This document shows, in pieces, positions 12,901 through 26,500 of a stretch of DNA of 64,000 nucleotides. The stretch spans positions 46,633,376 through 46,697,375 of the forward strand of contig NC_044601.1 of the NCBI RefSeq assembly GCF_901933205.1, in the 5' to 3' direction. This stretch comes from Camarhynchus parvulus (Eukaryota; Chordata; Aves; Passeriformes; Thraupidae). The notes beneath the pieces were generated by a model. The model was not told the origin of the DNA, ran no database searches, and worked only from the letters and a program-made list of their open reading frames with translations. Made by a program: the position numbers and the translations under genes. Position 1 is the first letter of the stretch, and each line of letters begins with the position of its first letter.

Positions 12901-13900
12901 AAAACTGGTGGGCAGGAATGGTGCCCTTAGAGAGGCAACTTGCCCAGCTTCACTGCAAAAGGAGATGCAGCAGGCCAGAGGGGTTGGAGGGGGCTTTGGA
13001 GCAAACCTAATGGCCATTTCAGTGGTGTCTCAACACTGGCATTCTGATGCAGGATGGAAATTGGATACAGACAGTAGCACTGTCACACTGTGTGCTGAGT
13101 AGAGGCTGTGGGATCCCATCACTGGAGTAATAATGGGGCCAGGAGGTATGCTCTGAGCCAAGACCCTCTGAATAATTGGAGTCATCCACAGTGTCAGGGT
13201 TCTCTCGCTGGTCATCAGTGAGAAACAGTGCCTGGGAACAGCAGGCATCCAAAATGCATCAGGCAACTGGCACCAAAACCCTGTTTGTTTGGCTCTGCTA
13301 TCAGGGGGCCAGGACTGTCACCTGAGTTGCAGACATCCCAGCTTCTCCATATGTTCTGGACATAATACTTGATTAAGCCACAGAGGTGCTTCAAATTCAC
13401 GCAGCAGCTAATAAACAAATCTCTGCACAGTTATATACAAGGACTTATTTGTAACTTCTACTATACAAACAGTAATTTTCACTACTTTAGGGAAAATTAT
13501 TTTATCGAGATTTTTTGGAACATACTGTTTGGATACCCTATATGTAAGTATTGAAATCTTCAAAAAAGGGAGGGGAAATGCTGCCCAACCTGTGACTGTT
13601 ATATCATCTACAGGAATGGAGGGTTAATACATTTTTTTGAAAGGAGGAACTTAAAGAAAGGGCATTGCTCATATGTAGAACAAGAGAACTTACGTAAATT
13701 CAAAGTGATGTTCTATTTTTGCCACTGTTAATTAAATGTTATCTTGCATGCTTCATGCTTACAAATCACTCCAGCTATTGTCAGATCTCAAGTAGCTTCC
13801 CTTCATTTCTTCTTCTTCAATGAAACCAATTTGAAAGTCTCTTTCAGTGATTTGCTTTTAATTGGAAAGCACTCCCAAATGCAAGGCTGAACAATACGGT
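9909..13900. other. Intergenic, no gene seen
   Basis: About 4 kb without a supported gene. The frame at 12561-13010 (149 codons) is the longest but shows no domain, signal peptide or splice-linked neighbour. No repeat family was identified. Confidence 0.5.
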
Positions 13901-13952
13901 CACTGATGTGCATTGATACTGATAGCAATGCACTGATGTGCATTGATACTGA
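13901..13952. repeat. Short tandem duplication, 30 bp period
   Basis: The 22-base block CACTGATGTGCATTGATACT plus GA occurs at 13901-13922 and again at 13931-13952, separated by tagcaatg. This is a simple local duplication. Confidence 0.9.
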
Positions 13953-14144
13953 ACACAAGCCTGTGTTTAGAAGTGAACATCTGACTGAAATCTGTAGGGT
14001 GGTTTATTTTCACCCTTTTGCTTTTTCAAGACTAGATAAGCCTCAAGAGCCATGAAGGTAAGCGAGAACCATAACTCTGCCAGGGAGCACACAGACCCCA
14101 AACTATCCAAGGGGAGGTGCTAGGAGCCTACACAGACACATCAG

Positions 14145-14907
14145 CAAATGAGGCCAGCAGGTAAGTTGTGTTCATATCATCGTCAATCATCATGTAGCTC
14201 CCTCATATGATGGTGGGGAGGCAGGGAGAGAAGGGAAAGTCTAAAGCTGTTTACTTTTAAAAAAAGAAGACAGGAAAAGAGTAGGTTTTGTCTGCTCTGT
14301 TGAGATGTCAGATGATGCTAGTGCCTGGGGCTGGAGTCACACCCCGCTCATGTCCTCCTCTTCCTTCCTTCTGCGGCTTCTTCCAGGTGTGTGTAACCTT
14401 CCTCTGTGCCAAATTCTCCCATGGAGAGAACCTGTCACATCACTCCCTGCCAAACCAGTGAGACAGTGCAGCTTAGCAAAGACCTCAGCAGCAAAACCAC
14501 TCTTTTGATTTGGGGGCCAGGTGTGAGTAACTGAGGCCAAATGAGGCCAGCAGGTAAGTTGTGTTCATATCATCGTCATCATCATCATCCCTCATGATGG
14601 TGGAGGCAGGGAGAAGGGAAAGTCTAAAGCTGTTTACTTCTTTAAAAACAAAAGAAGACAGGAAAAGAGTAGGTTTTGTCTGCTCTGTTGAGATGTCAGA
14701 TGATGCTAGTGCCTGGGGCTGGAGTCACACCGCTCATGTCCTCCTCTTCCTTCCTTCTGGCTTCTTCAGTGTGTGTAACCTTCCTCTGTGCCACTCCCAT
14801 GGAGAACCTGTCACATCACTCCCTGCCAAACCAGTGAGACAGTGCAGCTTAGCAAAGGACTCAGCAAACCACTCTTTGATTTGGGGCCAGGTGTGAGTAA
14901 CTGAGGC
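14145..14907. repeat. Tandem duplication, 393 bp and 370 bp copies
   Basis: Copy 1 (14145-14537) and copy 2 (14538-14907) are head to tail, each beginning CAAATGAGGCCAGCAGGTAA and ending near GTGTGAGTAACTGAGGC. They differ mostly by 1-10 base indels in short repeated contexts, with few substitutions. Examples are tcttttgatttgggggcc versus tctttgatttggggcc and ccaaattctcccatggagagaacc versus ccactcccatggagaacc. Copy 2 is consistently the shorter. Each contains an open frame around MSDDASAWGWSHT, which I take as chance. The copies could be real or an assembly artefact. Confidence 0.93.
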
Positions 14908-17234
14908 TGGGAGAGGGTGGAAACACAATCTCCCCTATCTGGCAGTGACAGGTTGCTGGAACAGCCTGAGACTTCCCAATTTGTTGAGACAACAGCTAAC
15001 TAAGGATCTGATATTGCTTTGGAACACACCTTTGCTTTCCAGGGACAGCCCATTAGACAGAAGTTTGCAAATGGATATGTTGAAGGAGATGATTTCCCTT
15101 TGCAATCTTCCAAGCACACTCTGGGGCCTCGCCACCCACCTCTTTTGTTTTCTTCAGTATTAATACTTAGGGAAAAGACTCAGAATCAACATCCCTCTCA
15201 TCCTCTATTTATGCAAGCTGCAAATACCATAAGGCAAATGGCTCCCCTGAGAAATGGCATACTAAATTCTCCCTTGATGTTGCACACCTTTAACAAGAGC
15301 TATAAAGTGGCACGATCTTAGCTGAGCATTGGAAATACATATCTTGTTCTAGATCATGCTGTTCCTGGCTTAATAGCACTCTTGAAAAGGTTATCTGGCC
15401 TTTTTAAAGAAATGCATAGTAATGATTCTTTTTTGGGTTTTTTTGCAGGACTAACATGGAGAATTTTTACCTCCAGTAATGAATCACTCAGTGGTAATTC
15501 TCATTTCACAGATAGTAAAAAGACACTTGGTCTGGTTTCACTAGAAATTCAAGAAAATCAGTCTTCTCCAAATTGTTGTGGTGCTCACATAGGTCCTGCC
15601 TTGCTTGTAGTGACCGCTGTCACAGGAATAGAAATGCTCAGCTCCTCATGGAAGCACTCAGCATCCAGCGAAACCTTGCTCTCTCTGACTCAGCTGCGAT
15701 TACTCACTCCTCTCTGTTAGGGGATTAGTCTCACCTTTGGTTTACCACAGAGTTTCCCCACTGCTACTTACATAAACCATTTTTTATCCCACTGATATTT
15801 GTGTTTTCAACATTGTCTATTAAATAATGAAGAATAAATTAACCTTTAATCGGGATCCTGGCAAGGGTCCAAAACCCCCCACCCTTCTTCCCTCCATGCA
15901 GGCCTAAAGAGAATGGTTGCAGGGAGACATACTGAGATCATGTTTAACTGTAGTGATATTAGGTTTTTTCCATCCATTTACTTTTACTGATACTTGAATA
16001 AAGTAGAAGGAGATAGTACTTTGTGTGCAGGAACTGGAAATGGTACAGGACTTTAATAGCAAAGATGCTTCAAGTAGATAATCTAGAATTATTCTAAGCC
16101 ACAACATGAGCTTGCACGCATCAAATAAGGTAATCGCAAGTTGAGAAAATCTATGGGTCAAAACTGTATGCTGAAATACAGCTGTTTTGGGGAGATCAAA
16201 ACACAGAGAAGTAATTTCCCCTTTTTTTTCATCAGTTCAGTTCATAAAGCAGGAGGATATGTTAATGGAATAGCACAGATTTGTTATCCTGAATGTTGAT
16301 TCTTGAGATTCACTGAAAATATTTATATCATTTAACCAGAGGGTGCCAGCAACCAAAAAGGGCTGATGAACCATCAGTCTGGGCAAGTGTTGACCTGCTG
16401 CCAGCCTCTGTTCTGTACCAGATCTCTTCAGTACAAAACCTGGATATGTTTCATAGAGCAGTTTCCTCCAGGAAGCATGGATCAGACTGCGTGTGACTAG
16501 CTTACTCTGCCAAAAATCAGACACCAGCAGGACACAAGGGACAGGAGTTGTAAAACCATGTTATGATTGTGGGTCAAATGAACATTTCCAATATTAAAAT
16601 AGACAACAAACATGTGGCTGGAAGATGTCATCCAGCTAAGGTCAACAAAGGGTGCTACCTCCATGCTACCCCACCTCTGCTGCTCCCTTCACAGCAGCCT
16701 TGCTGAGAATGCTGCAGAAGCTGATGTCACATGCTGGAGCATATATTCAAATGTGCTGGGAGGTACCAGGTATGCTCTGCAGAGAGGCTCTCTCAGAGCC
16801 CCAAGACCTAGAGGCCCAGATGGTCTGGGTGTTCCCAGACTGGGGTGGCCTCAGTGACCATATGAAACTATCCAGAACTGGCCACTGTGTTCAGCAAGAT
16901 GCTGCCAGCTCCTGTGGAGACAGCTGTGTCTTCAGTGGGGTGGGAGCTCTGAGCGTCCTTTTTCATCTCAGATCCTTTTTCTTTATTGCATTAGTTGACT
17001 TTCTTGTTCTTCTGAACATGGCCTAGTCTGTATCTTTTGCCAGTGAGCTGAGCTTTTGACAAAGAAATCCGTAAGATGGGTGACCTTAGAAGTTCCATAT
17101 GACCCCGTGATACCAGAGAAAGTCAGAAAAACTGGTTTAAGTGTTTTACACCTGAATTTTGCTTGCAATGAAGCTAACAATAGGAGATACCAGAAATGGA
17201 ACTGGGGTCTCTGTCTTTGCTGTTGCTCCCTCTC
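14908..17234. other. Intergenic, no gene seen
   Basis: No supported gene. The frames at 15382-15720 and 16652-17026 are the longest and have no recognisable product. Confidence 0.5.
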
Positions 17235-17318
17235 ATGGTCTCTGCATGTTTGTTTGGTCTAAGGCTCCACAGCCAAATGGTCTCTGCATGTTTGTTTTGT
17301 CTAAGGCTCCACAGTCAA
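17235..17318. repeat. Tandem duplication, 42 bp period
   Basis: Two adjacent copies begin ATGGTCTCTGCATGTTTGTT and continue through the shared block CTAAGGCTCCACAG. They differ at a couple of bases. This is a local duplication of no evident function. Confidence 0.9.
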
Positions 17319-20300
17319 AAGGATGCATCAACTTCCCTCCTCATCTTTCCTCTAGAGATGATTTCTTAATAAATCCCTCAACTGATGAATAAATATTAAC
17401 ATTGACTAAATGAAAACCATTCTTGACATTTCAGATGCCTTTTACTTCACTGGTAGTATAGGAATGGGAATGAAAAGTGGTTTGTGTGTTTTGTAAGAAA
17501 GCTGTTCATTAATAGCAATTGTTTTCAAATTACAAAGCTAGTAAAGATCTCTATTCCATTCCCTAAATCTTATTTAACTTTCAAAGGAGGAGAGCAGGCT
17601 ATTTATCTTACTGAAAAACTTGATTATGTCTTATCCATTACATGGCAAAGACCAAGACTGGGGTACAAGAACAGAGAGAGCCAACAGCAGCACCAACATT
17701 TTGAGCTCCTGAATGCAATTACTACTAGTCCTTTATGACTAGAGCTGATCAAAGTGTTTTTTTACTGGCTGTGAATATCTTTTTACTCCAAGGAGCAAGA
17801 AAATCTCAGATTAGTACCTAAACACTCAATTTTTTTTTCTGAGTGCTTGTGAGTCTTGGGAATAAGTGTTGTTTGTTTTCTAATTTGCGGTAAATGAGCT
17901 CCAAGACTGTACAATGGGCAGGATAAACAATTAAGAACATTTAAAACTCATGTTTACTTCTAATCACCGCTCAGTGCATTTCTTAACAAATGTGGTTAAA
18001 AGGCACATTCATGACATTTTGATGTTTAAAATAAACAAATACTTCTTTGCTCAGGAGAAGGAAGGGGGTTGGTATTCAGTGCATCTGAGCTGTTACCTCA
18101 AATTTCTGAAAGATATGTCATGTTCAATTAGCTTTAATTTTTTTTCAATTTAAGATACTTCAAATCTGGCTGTTCAAGATATTTCAGTGCCCATTTAATG
18201 TATTAATTATTTGAGTCAGAGGTGAAGTTAAAATGCCAACACGATTAAGGTTTCAACTAAAACATTTTCCATTAGGTATTAGTGTAACATCATTGTAAAA
18301 GTCCCATTTTAAAGCCACTTAGTCACTAATAAAGTAATAGAGATCATCTTTATAATAGTTCTAGAGCAGACCAAGAGAAGAAACTGAAGACAAGTAAGCC
18401 ATATGCCTGGAAAAGGAAGTGTTAGCCATGACCTTGACTTTAGTGAAGGGAAAACAGCCATTTTGTCCTCTTTCTGACCGACACCTCACCTTCCTGAGCT
18501 GCAAACCAAACTTTGCATGTTGCAAGAAGCCCACAGTGATGGAGAGGCTTTTCGGCTCCAGAATCGTGCGTCTCCAGGTAAGACAACTTCTAGGACCTGC
18601 TGCCTTCTGCACAGGAGACACTTTAAGGCTAGATTAAATTGACTTAATAAACAGACAGTAAAGGCTGAAGAAATTAGGGGTGGTATATGGAGGCGGCTCC
18701 TGAGAGCTGAGAATAACTGCACTTCCCAGGTTCTTCCCAGCCTTCCCAGGTCCATGGGAGTTTTCTGGCTACCCCTGGCGAGCAAGGTAGGCCCTTGGCT
18801 CCAGTCTCATCACAAACAGCATGGTCTCCCAAGTTGAGAGCCACTGCACCTGCCCCTACCTTCTGCTTGCCTGTGGCTGTAAACACAAGTCCTTTCCTGG
18901 GGGGCATCAGCATGTGCTGGGACCTCTCACAACCCTTGGCTCTGGTAACTGGTCCAGACACCTATCTAACTGCCTGGCTGCATCATAGCAGAAGCTGTTA
19001 CGGGAAAACATTTTGAAACCCATCTTTTCTGCTGGGGAAGGGCTTGACTGAGTGTTTCACCTGGGACAGGGTAATGGAGATCTCACCTGGTTACTTTCCA
19101 CCACCCTGTGACACAGGGGCAACACTGTACAGCACAACAGAAAAATGAAGCAGAATAAAAGCAACCTTTTTTTTTCCCTAGCTATCACCAGAAAATGTTG
19201 GACAGACACAAACAGGAGGCTCACAGTGTTATGGTAATATGTGGCTGCATGCTGGGTGGAAATGCTTGTTGGCATTGCAGAAGAGGTGCCTTTGGAGGTT
19301 ATGACTCAACCAGAAAGTCCTTCTAAATTTCAAATTAATCACTTAGCTGTAGGTGTGACAAAGCCCACAGATCCAAGCTGATGTCTTTGGATTCTCTGAA
19401 AAAGCAAGGACAGATGAGGACTGAAATGAAATAAAACCGTGCAAGTATCATATAAGCCCACTTCTCCAATGTTGTCCCTTGAATTCGCTCAAATGCTCAT
19501 GAGACTAAATGTTTATTAGTTCATAGTGTTTGGGTTTTTATATATCTGCTGTTTTTCTCAGGTGTTAAGACAAAAACCCTAAATCAGATTAGTATTTCCT
19601 GATATTCATGTATTACCAGTCATCAAGGTATCCTTGAAATTGATCTATTCAGTTTTTGTTCCCTAAAGAGCTGAACACAAGCAATTGGGTAGAGGCAGCA
19701 CACGCAGCTGTGAACCTTTCCCCATGGGAAATCATGAGATGTGTTTTGGTAAGATATATGTAAGTTTCCCTTGAAAAGATGATTCAAAAGAAAAATTCAT
19801 ATTTCAAATAGTCATTGTTCTCCTGATGAACATCTCCTGAAGCCTTTTGTTATTAGGTAACTAAAGAAAAAACAAACATCCTTAGTTCCATGAAAAAAAA
19901 ACAGAGGAAAAGCTCAAAAAATGTATTTTTGTCAACTAGTGAGCTAAGGCTGTAACTTCACATAATTAAATATATCACAACAGTTATACAGTGGAAGAAA
20001 TTATTTTTGCTTTTTGAATACTTCAGGTTTAACATTTTGTACCTTAAGGAGAAAGATCATGTAGGAAGTATGAAACTGTCAGTCAGAATCCAAATTAAAA
20101 GGCCCAGAGCTCACATCAGGAATGCAGAGCTTTTCCTTCATTTCCCCTTTTTGGCCCTCACACCAGCTTTTCCCAGGAGCTACTGAATATGTCTTCCAGT
20201 TTTGCTCTTTTATGCCAGAGTCTTACCATTCCACAAAACAAATTGGAAAAGTGCTACATACATTCATCAGCTAGTCTAGAATTCAAGCCTGTTTTTTTCA

Positions 20301-20756
20301 GGTTTAGATAGAATCTTGCAGAGAAACTTTTAACTTTCACATTTTAGAAAAATATCCCACATTTCTTAGGATGTAGCTGTCATTTTAATATGAATGTCCC
20401 AAAAGAAATATATTTTTATGTAGCATAATGACATTTTTTCATAGTATCTGCTTCCCAATTCCTTGCACATATTTTCTGCAGTGCTACCTTCTCTGCTTGC
20501 TGGGTGATAGCTTTGTGATGGCATTGGTGAAGCAGATAAGGGGAGGAGGGGGAAATGAGTCTCTACAATTTACAGGTTTTAAAAATGATTAGTTTATTTC
20601 TCTTATCATACATTTTATGTATGGGGCTTCTTCTGGAAACAACTATCTGAGTCACCGGAATGAAATTTCAGCGTGAATCCCCTGTGATTTATATTTCTTT
20701 TTTTAGCCCACTGTATGGAATAATACAGATTGTTTTAACTTTGAATTGTTATTTAG
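17319..20756. other. Intergenic, no gene seen
   Basis: AT-rich sequence with a somewhat GC-richer patch at 18660-19000. Nothing recognisable is present on either strand. Confidence 0.5.
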
Positions 20757-21145
20757 AACCATAGAATCACAGAATTGTTTAGGTTGAAAAAGACCCTTAA
20801 GATAATGAAATTCAACCATTAGCCCAGCATATCTAAGTCTACCATTAAACCACACACCAAGTGCCACATCTACATGTCTTTTAAATACTTCCAGAGATTG
20901 TGACCCACCACTTCCCTGGAAAGCCTGTTTCTATATTTTACAACTCTTTCCAAGAAAAAAAATTTCTAATATCCAGTTAAACTTCCCCTGGTGCAACTTG
21001 AGGCCATTTTCTCTCATCCTATTGCCTCTTACTTGGGAGAAAGCCACCGCCCACCTGTCTACAATCTTCTTTCAGATAGTTGAAGAGAGTGATAAAGTGT
21101 CTCATGAGCCTCCTCTTCTCCAGGCTAAACAACTCTTTATATTTC
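20757..21145 (-). mobile_element. CR1 LINE 3' portion, inverted
   Basis: It starts with the reverse-complement CR1 terminus (catagaatcacagaattgtt then taggttgaaaaagaccctta) and continues through typical 3' UTR and ORF2-end text (ccacttccctggaaagcctgtt, ctcctcttctccaggctaaac). It is more diverged than the copies at 3253 and 7545, implying an older insertion. Confidence 0.88.
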
Positions 21146-22764
21146 TACACTTAGGAGCTGGATTTTATGCAAAGATTTCTATTACGACTACTTGCTCTCT
21201 CAGGTATTCATAAAAATGTATATTTTTTATTTATCACTAACAACTAAAGACAAAAACCTCTTCTTTAACTCCTATTAGAGAAAAACTATCCTTCCATTAT
21301 TCTGGTTTTGAATGCAATTCCTCTAGATTAATTGCTTCAGGAATTGTTCCCGTTTTCCTGGATGCTGTTTCTACATTCCCTGCCTTTCTTTAGGCAATGA
21401 TGACAAACACCATCTTCTTTTGCACTGTGACAAACCTACAACAGTTCTCCATACAAGCCTGCACCACGATGCAGCGAAGTTATGCAAAAGCCACCAACAC
21501 AGATCAGCTCAGCCTTGGTTGTCCAAAATTGATTTTTGGGGTCTGTAGATGGATACTAAAAGTAATGGGACCATTTACAGTCATTCCTCATAAGCACAGG
21601 GACAAAAAGATTGCCTGTTAACATTACTGCGCAAAAGGATGGCAACAGCTCCGAATATTTGTGGCCTGCAGAGCGCTAATTGTTTCACAGGAGTTGTCTT
21701 GCTATCACTTCTTTTTTTCTGTGCTAAGTTATTCAACATACGTTTTTGTCTTGTCCAGACCATATTTTAATCAGTCCCAAGCAGATGGATAAGAACTGGA
21801 GTTTTGTCTCTGAAAAACGTTGAGAGCTCCCTGACATCTGGTGGAGGATAATGATTAAGACTCATGAGCTTCTTGAAATACTTTTTCACACAGGTCTGAG
21901 TCATGCTTTCAGCCCAAGATGAGAGCTTGCTTGGTAAATAGAATCTGAAGAATAGGCAAAAGAAGTTGTGTCACTGCTTTCTCCTAACTTCCAGCATTGG
22001 TAACTTCCAGCATTAACACTACTTATTTGCAAGCATCTGGCAGCCAAGTCCTTGAAGGCATCTTTGAAGCAGAAGGGGAGTGCACCCAAGCTGCTTCAGT
22101 TCGGAGCTCATTCTCCATTTTGATCAAAGATCAACTCCTGCACAGACAGGAAGGAGTAATGATGATTTGGAAATATTTCTTCTGGTATTTCATTAAAGAT
22201 ATATCATTCACAGAATAATAAATGGAGGTATCTCTCCAAGGTGCCTAAAAGAGTAAGATCATCTGTTTAAGATCTTTCCAAGGAAAATTAATGGTGTATT
22301 GAAATAGGGTAGCAAATTCATACAACCTTGTAATCAACTGACAAGGTGGACTGTAGTATCAACAACAGACATCTTTTATCACACACCAAAGAAAGGAAGT
22401 CTGTATTTGTGGACATGAAAAATATGTATGTGAAAGAACTGGCAAGCCAATTGAAACAGACCTATGACTAGTGTGCAACTCAGAAATATAATTCTGCTGT
22501 GTATAAAAAAATTATTTTTCTGAGACATTCCTATCATAGTGACAGCTATGTGGCAAAAATATGGCGCATTTTTGTAAATGTTTTTAATGCAGAAATTGAA
22601 CGTTACTCTGTGAGAGCCTGATAATGCTGAAGAAAGACGGTCACGCAAGAATCAAAACTAAGGATGAACTGAACCAACTTAATAAGGTGTAAATAAGAGC
22701 AGAGGCATTTTGGGTTCCATTTTCCACTATTTTTCTAATATATTGTAGCAGGACTTCTACTATG
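21146..22764. other. Intergenic, no gene seen
   Basis: No supported gene or repeat. Confidence 0.5.
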
Positions 22765-22832
22765 GAAGAGCTTATCTGTTTTGTCTATCTCTACCATTGA
22801 AGAGCTTATCTGTTTTGTCTATCAGCTGGTAC
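22765..22832. repeat. Tandem duplication, 34 bp period
   Basis: The block GAAGAGCTTATCTGTTTTGT plus CTATC occurs at 22765 and again at 22799 with intervening tctaccatt. This is a local microduplication. Confidence 0.9.
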
Positions 22833-23434
22833 AATAACTCAGGGCATTTTCCTCCTCACATGAATCTGCTAACTGGTGAGATAACTGACTGAAGGCTGGA
22901 CAGCTCTTCAGTCATGAGTTGTCTCTTGCCATGAGAGCAAATTGAAGGAAGGTAAGTCTTATGTTTCTGACTGACCAACACTTCACTTTACAAAATATAA
23001 AAGCTACACAAAACTTCCTCAAAGAAAAAGTCTTCTGCACATTCCCAAAAATGTGTGGGACCTATCCTCAAAATGAGGACACCCATCTTGAGTGACTTTC
23101 CTGGGAACTGAGTGAAAGGAAAGTCGTGTGCTCTGTCATCAATTCAGTGGTAAGTTGCACTGGTTTCCTAAGTCTGTGCTATTTCTTCGCCAGCTGTAAT
23201 ATAGGTACCTTCATCATGCACTGTTCATGTATGTTTTTTTGTTTATCCTGTGGTGTAAATAGTCTGTTAGAATCTTTTGTTTGTCAATCTTGTGTACATA
23301 ATTCATTTTATAATAGAGCTAATTGGCCATCCTTAGGAACTTGTGAGAGCAATTTGGTGTGCATGCAGGTCGCCTCAAATAAAGCTACTGCCAGAAATCT
23401 GAGCCTAAGGTAGGAGCTCTCACTCCATTCCTAA

Positions 23435-23452
23435 CATATATATATATATATT
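23435..23452. repeat. (TA)n microsatellite, short
   Basis: About nine TA units between ctaac and ttaaacacac. Confidence 0.85.
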
Positions 23453-23494
23453 AAACACACATTCACATAATTTGGTGCAAACTCAGGAGACTCT

Positions 23495-23555
23495 CATGGA
23501 ATCATTAAGGTTAGGAAAGACCTCCAAGATCATCAAGTTTAACAACCTTTCTGTA
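23495..23555 (-). mobile_element. CR1 3' terminal remnant, inverted
   Basis: The text catggaatcattaaggttag then gaaagacctccaagatcatc is the reverse complement of the last 50-60 bases of a CR1 element. No upstream CR1 sequence remains. Confidence 0.7.
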
Positions 23556-26500
23556 GGAGATCCTCAGATTGTGCAGGAGGAAGGAAGGTAAGGGCAAGGA
23601 CCAATGGACATTGAAGTAATGTAACAAATCCTGTATAATCTGGTTTGGCCTCATTGCTGACTATGTTCTGGGCAGGAATTTGCTCTAAGGACTTCTGAAA
23701 GTCCCTTATGACTTGAATTATCCTTCAATCCCATAATCAGACACCAACTATATGGATATTATTGCTCAAAAGTGGAGATCACTACATTTTCCTGAAATTG
23801 GTCACCACAATTCATGCAATTTAAAAAATTCACTTCATTTATAATTTTGATCTCAACATTTAGTGTGTAACTCCACTTCTGAATAAGAGGGATGACTCCA
23901 GAGATGGTTATCTCAAAATACAGCATCTCTTAAGTGTTAAGAGTTGGAGTCAGATTTGCATTCAGATGCAGCTTAGCCCATTGGTACCTGTCATGGCTTG
24001 ACAGAAAAGTTTTACCACATCATAGAGCTTTAGGCATGTGACTGCATTTTAAAGATTATTTTAAGAAAGCAAGACACCTACATCTGGAACCCTCTTTGTA
24101 CAATATCCTAATTTAACTTTCACTTAAATTATGCAGCTGGGGATTTAACTGGAGTAATTATAAGCTACAGTGGTGGCCTACCTGTCACCCACAGCCTTGA
24201 ACTCACTTGTGACGGGAAGAAAGTCTCCCCTGCTGATCTTTGATTCAAACAGACACAGCACAAATAATTTCCCTTGGTCTTCCTAAGAGAAGGCAGTTCC
24301 CAGCCTGAGCAGCTGGGGTTGGCTTTAAGCCCAAAAAAGGCTGAATGGATGGATTTAGGGACAGAGTCATAAAATGACTAATCGAAACAGCAGTGCCTAG
24401 CCCTCTCAATAGTCACATGCTGTACTGACATTTTCAGGCAGGTCAACTCCAGGTGGCCCAGTTACTCAGTGGCATTCAAATCAACCCTTACAATGTGGCC
24501 CTATTAGGTCCAATCATTAATACCCATTTTCGCCAATGCTAAAACACTTAGACGAGGCTCCAGGTGACTCTGCAAGATCTCCAGATGAGAACCAGTAATG
24601 AATGTACAACCTGCTGAGTAATGAGGCCATTTCTAGCTAGAGTTGAATGTTTTTACTTGGGACCAATCTTATGGTTCACTGCACCTGAAAACCTTCTGGA
24701 TTGAAAAATGCAGATGCTGCCTTAGTGGATTCCAAGGGGAAACATCACCTAAAGAACTTTCCAAGGCTCTAAATTTTAAAAATTTTTATTTCAAAGGATT
24801 TAATAGAGCAATCACTGCAGGGAAAGACATTTACTTGATCAGATTTTCCAGGAAGAAGCATCTTATTAGCATAGTTACTTTTTGGCTATAGGGAAGCATA
24901 TGTAACTTGTGGGATATTACCATGACCCTTTACCATGGTGACTGAAAAGATGAGTTACAGGCACTGATAACATCTGCTTGGAGTACTGGACATTAAAGTT
25001 TTGCAACTTCTTACACCTAAGATGGATTTCAAGCTGCCCTACCATTTTATTTGGAAAAAAACCTAAACAGTCTGGAGCTGAAATCTTACATAACAAAGAC
25101 AAATGTTTTCAGTAACCTGGATACATATAGAACTGTGTGCACTGGCTTGTGTGGGCTTGTACAAAGTGTGCAATGTCTGCTCATGCCCTACACGTGTAGA
25201 GCATGCCTTCTCTCAGATAGAGACACCTTCACCCAGGACTGACGTGTCCTTCCACATCTTGTTCTGTTGGGTTCTGCCAATCTTCTGCATCTGTGGGGCA
25301 TTTCAGGGGAACTGTTCCTTCTCATTTCTTGTGACCCAGAAGATCTTTTCGGACCAAAGGCCACTGACCATAAAAGTAGGAACTTCCTTTTCCCTCCAAA
25401 TCCACCCTTCTCTTTTCCTCTTTCAGTCAGTGACTGGCAGATTTTCTGGCTATGATAGAAAGTACAAGCCTGACTACCAAATTACTCACCCTGTTGTGAG
25501 CCCATTTAGAACTGCAACTCCGTTTGTGCTCACAGGCCAGGGCTCACTCAGAGGGGCAAAATAAAGCTCATATCACCTTGGAAAGCCATGCTGTCAATGG
25601 CATGTGCTTGCACTGCAGTCAATCAGCACCTAACAGGATCAAAAGGTTTTTCTGAACAGAATAGAACAACCATATTTTCAACCACTGTAGTCAGGTATCT
25701 GTGAGGTATCTTAAGAATCGCCATATACTTACATACAAAAGAAGCTTCTCTTTTATTTACAGAACAACTCTGAATGCCAATCCTTTGTGAATATCACCAT
25801 ATTTATATATCAATTCTGTGTAGGGGTAACTTAAGGAAACAACATCCATATATGTAACTTCATGCTTCATTTGCTGTTTTGAAGAGAAGTATGCAAAACT
25901 TTTCAAAATGCACTTAAACTAGTAAGCAAAGCAGAAGGCAGACACAGTTTGTCATGTCTTCAATACTTTAGCGCTGGCTTTCTAATCTGGTTAGGGAAGC
26001 AACTGAAGGGATATCACAGCTGCTCCTGTGTGTGCTGGATGCTTTATTAGATCTGCCTCTGAAGCTTTATCTGTGCCCTAGAGTGTGTCTTGCATTAGCG
26101 ATTTGCAGAGTGGTTGCTAGCAAGCAGGTTTATTTACAAAGCACAGTGCTAACCCTTCAGGTGTCTGTTACCAGTTCTGGGAGTGGCTCATCTGCGCTAC
26201 TGTGATACCTGCCCAAGTCAAATTACATGTCCATACATGGACCAGATCCAAGTACATTAAAGGCACCAGCACAAGCTAGCTCTACCTTAAATCTGTCAAT
26301 AAAGGATTTGAATTCCAGCTACAGGTAATGTGTTGAGTTTTCCTTGAGTGAAGACCTAGAATGAATGCATACAAGAATATGCTAATTATCTAAAGCAAGT
26401 TAGTCTCTGGTTTGTCTGCAGTGTTTTGAGGTTAAAAAGTTTGGGACATCCACTGTTCCATATGTGAAAGTTGTGGTTAGTCACAGATGATGGAGGAAGA

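Noticed and set aside
12561..13010. 149-codon open frame
   Set aside because: No similarity recognised, interrupted neighbours and no start or splice context; treated as chance.
14305..14896. Repeated MSDDASAWGWSHT open frames
   Set aside because: They appear twice only because of the tandem duplication, and the frame differs between copies because of indels, which argues against coding constraint.
25103..25564. 153-codon open frame in the intergenic desert
   Set aside because: No recognisable domain, composition not gene-like, and no splice or promoter context; length is plausible by chance over 34 kb in six frames.
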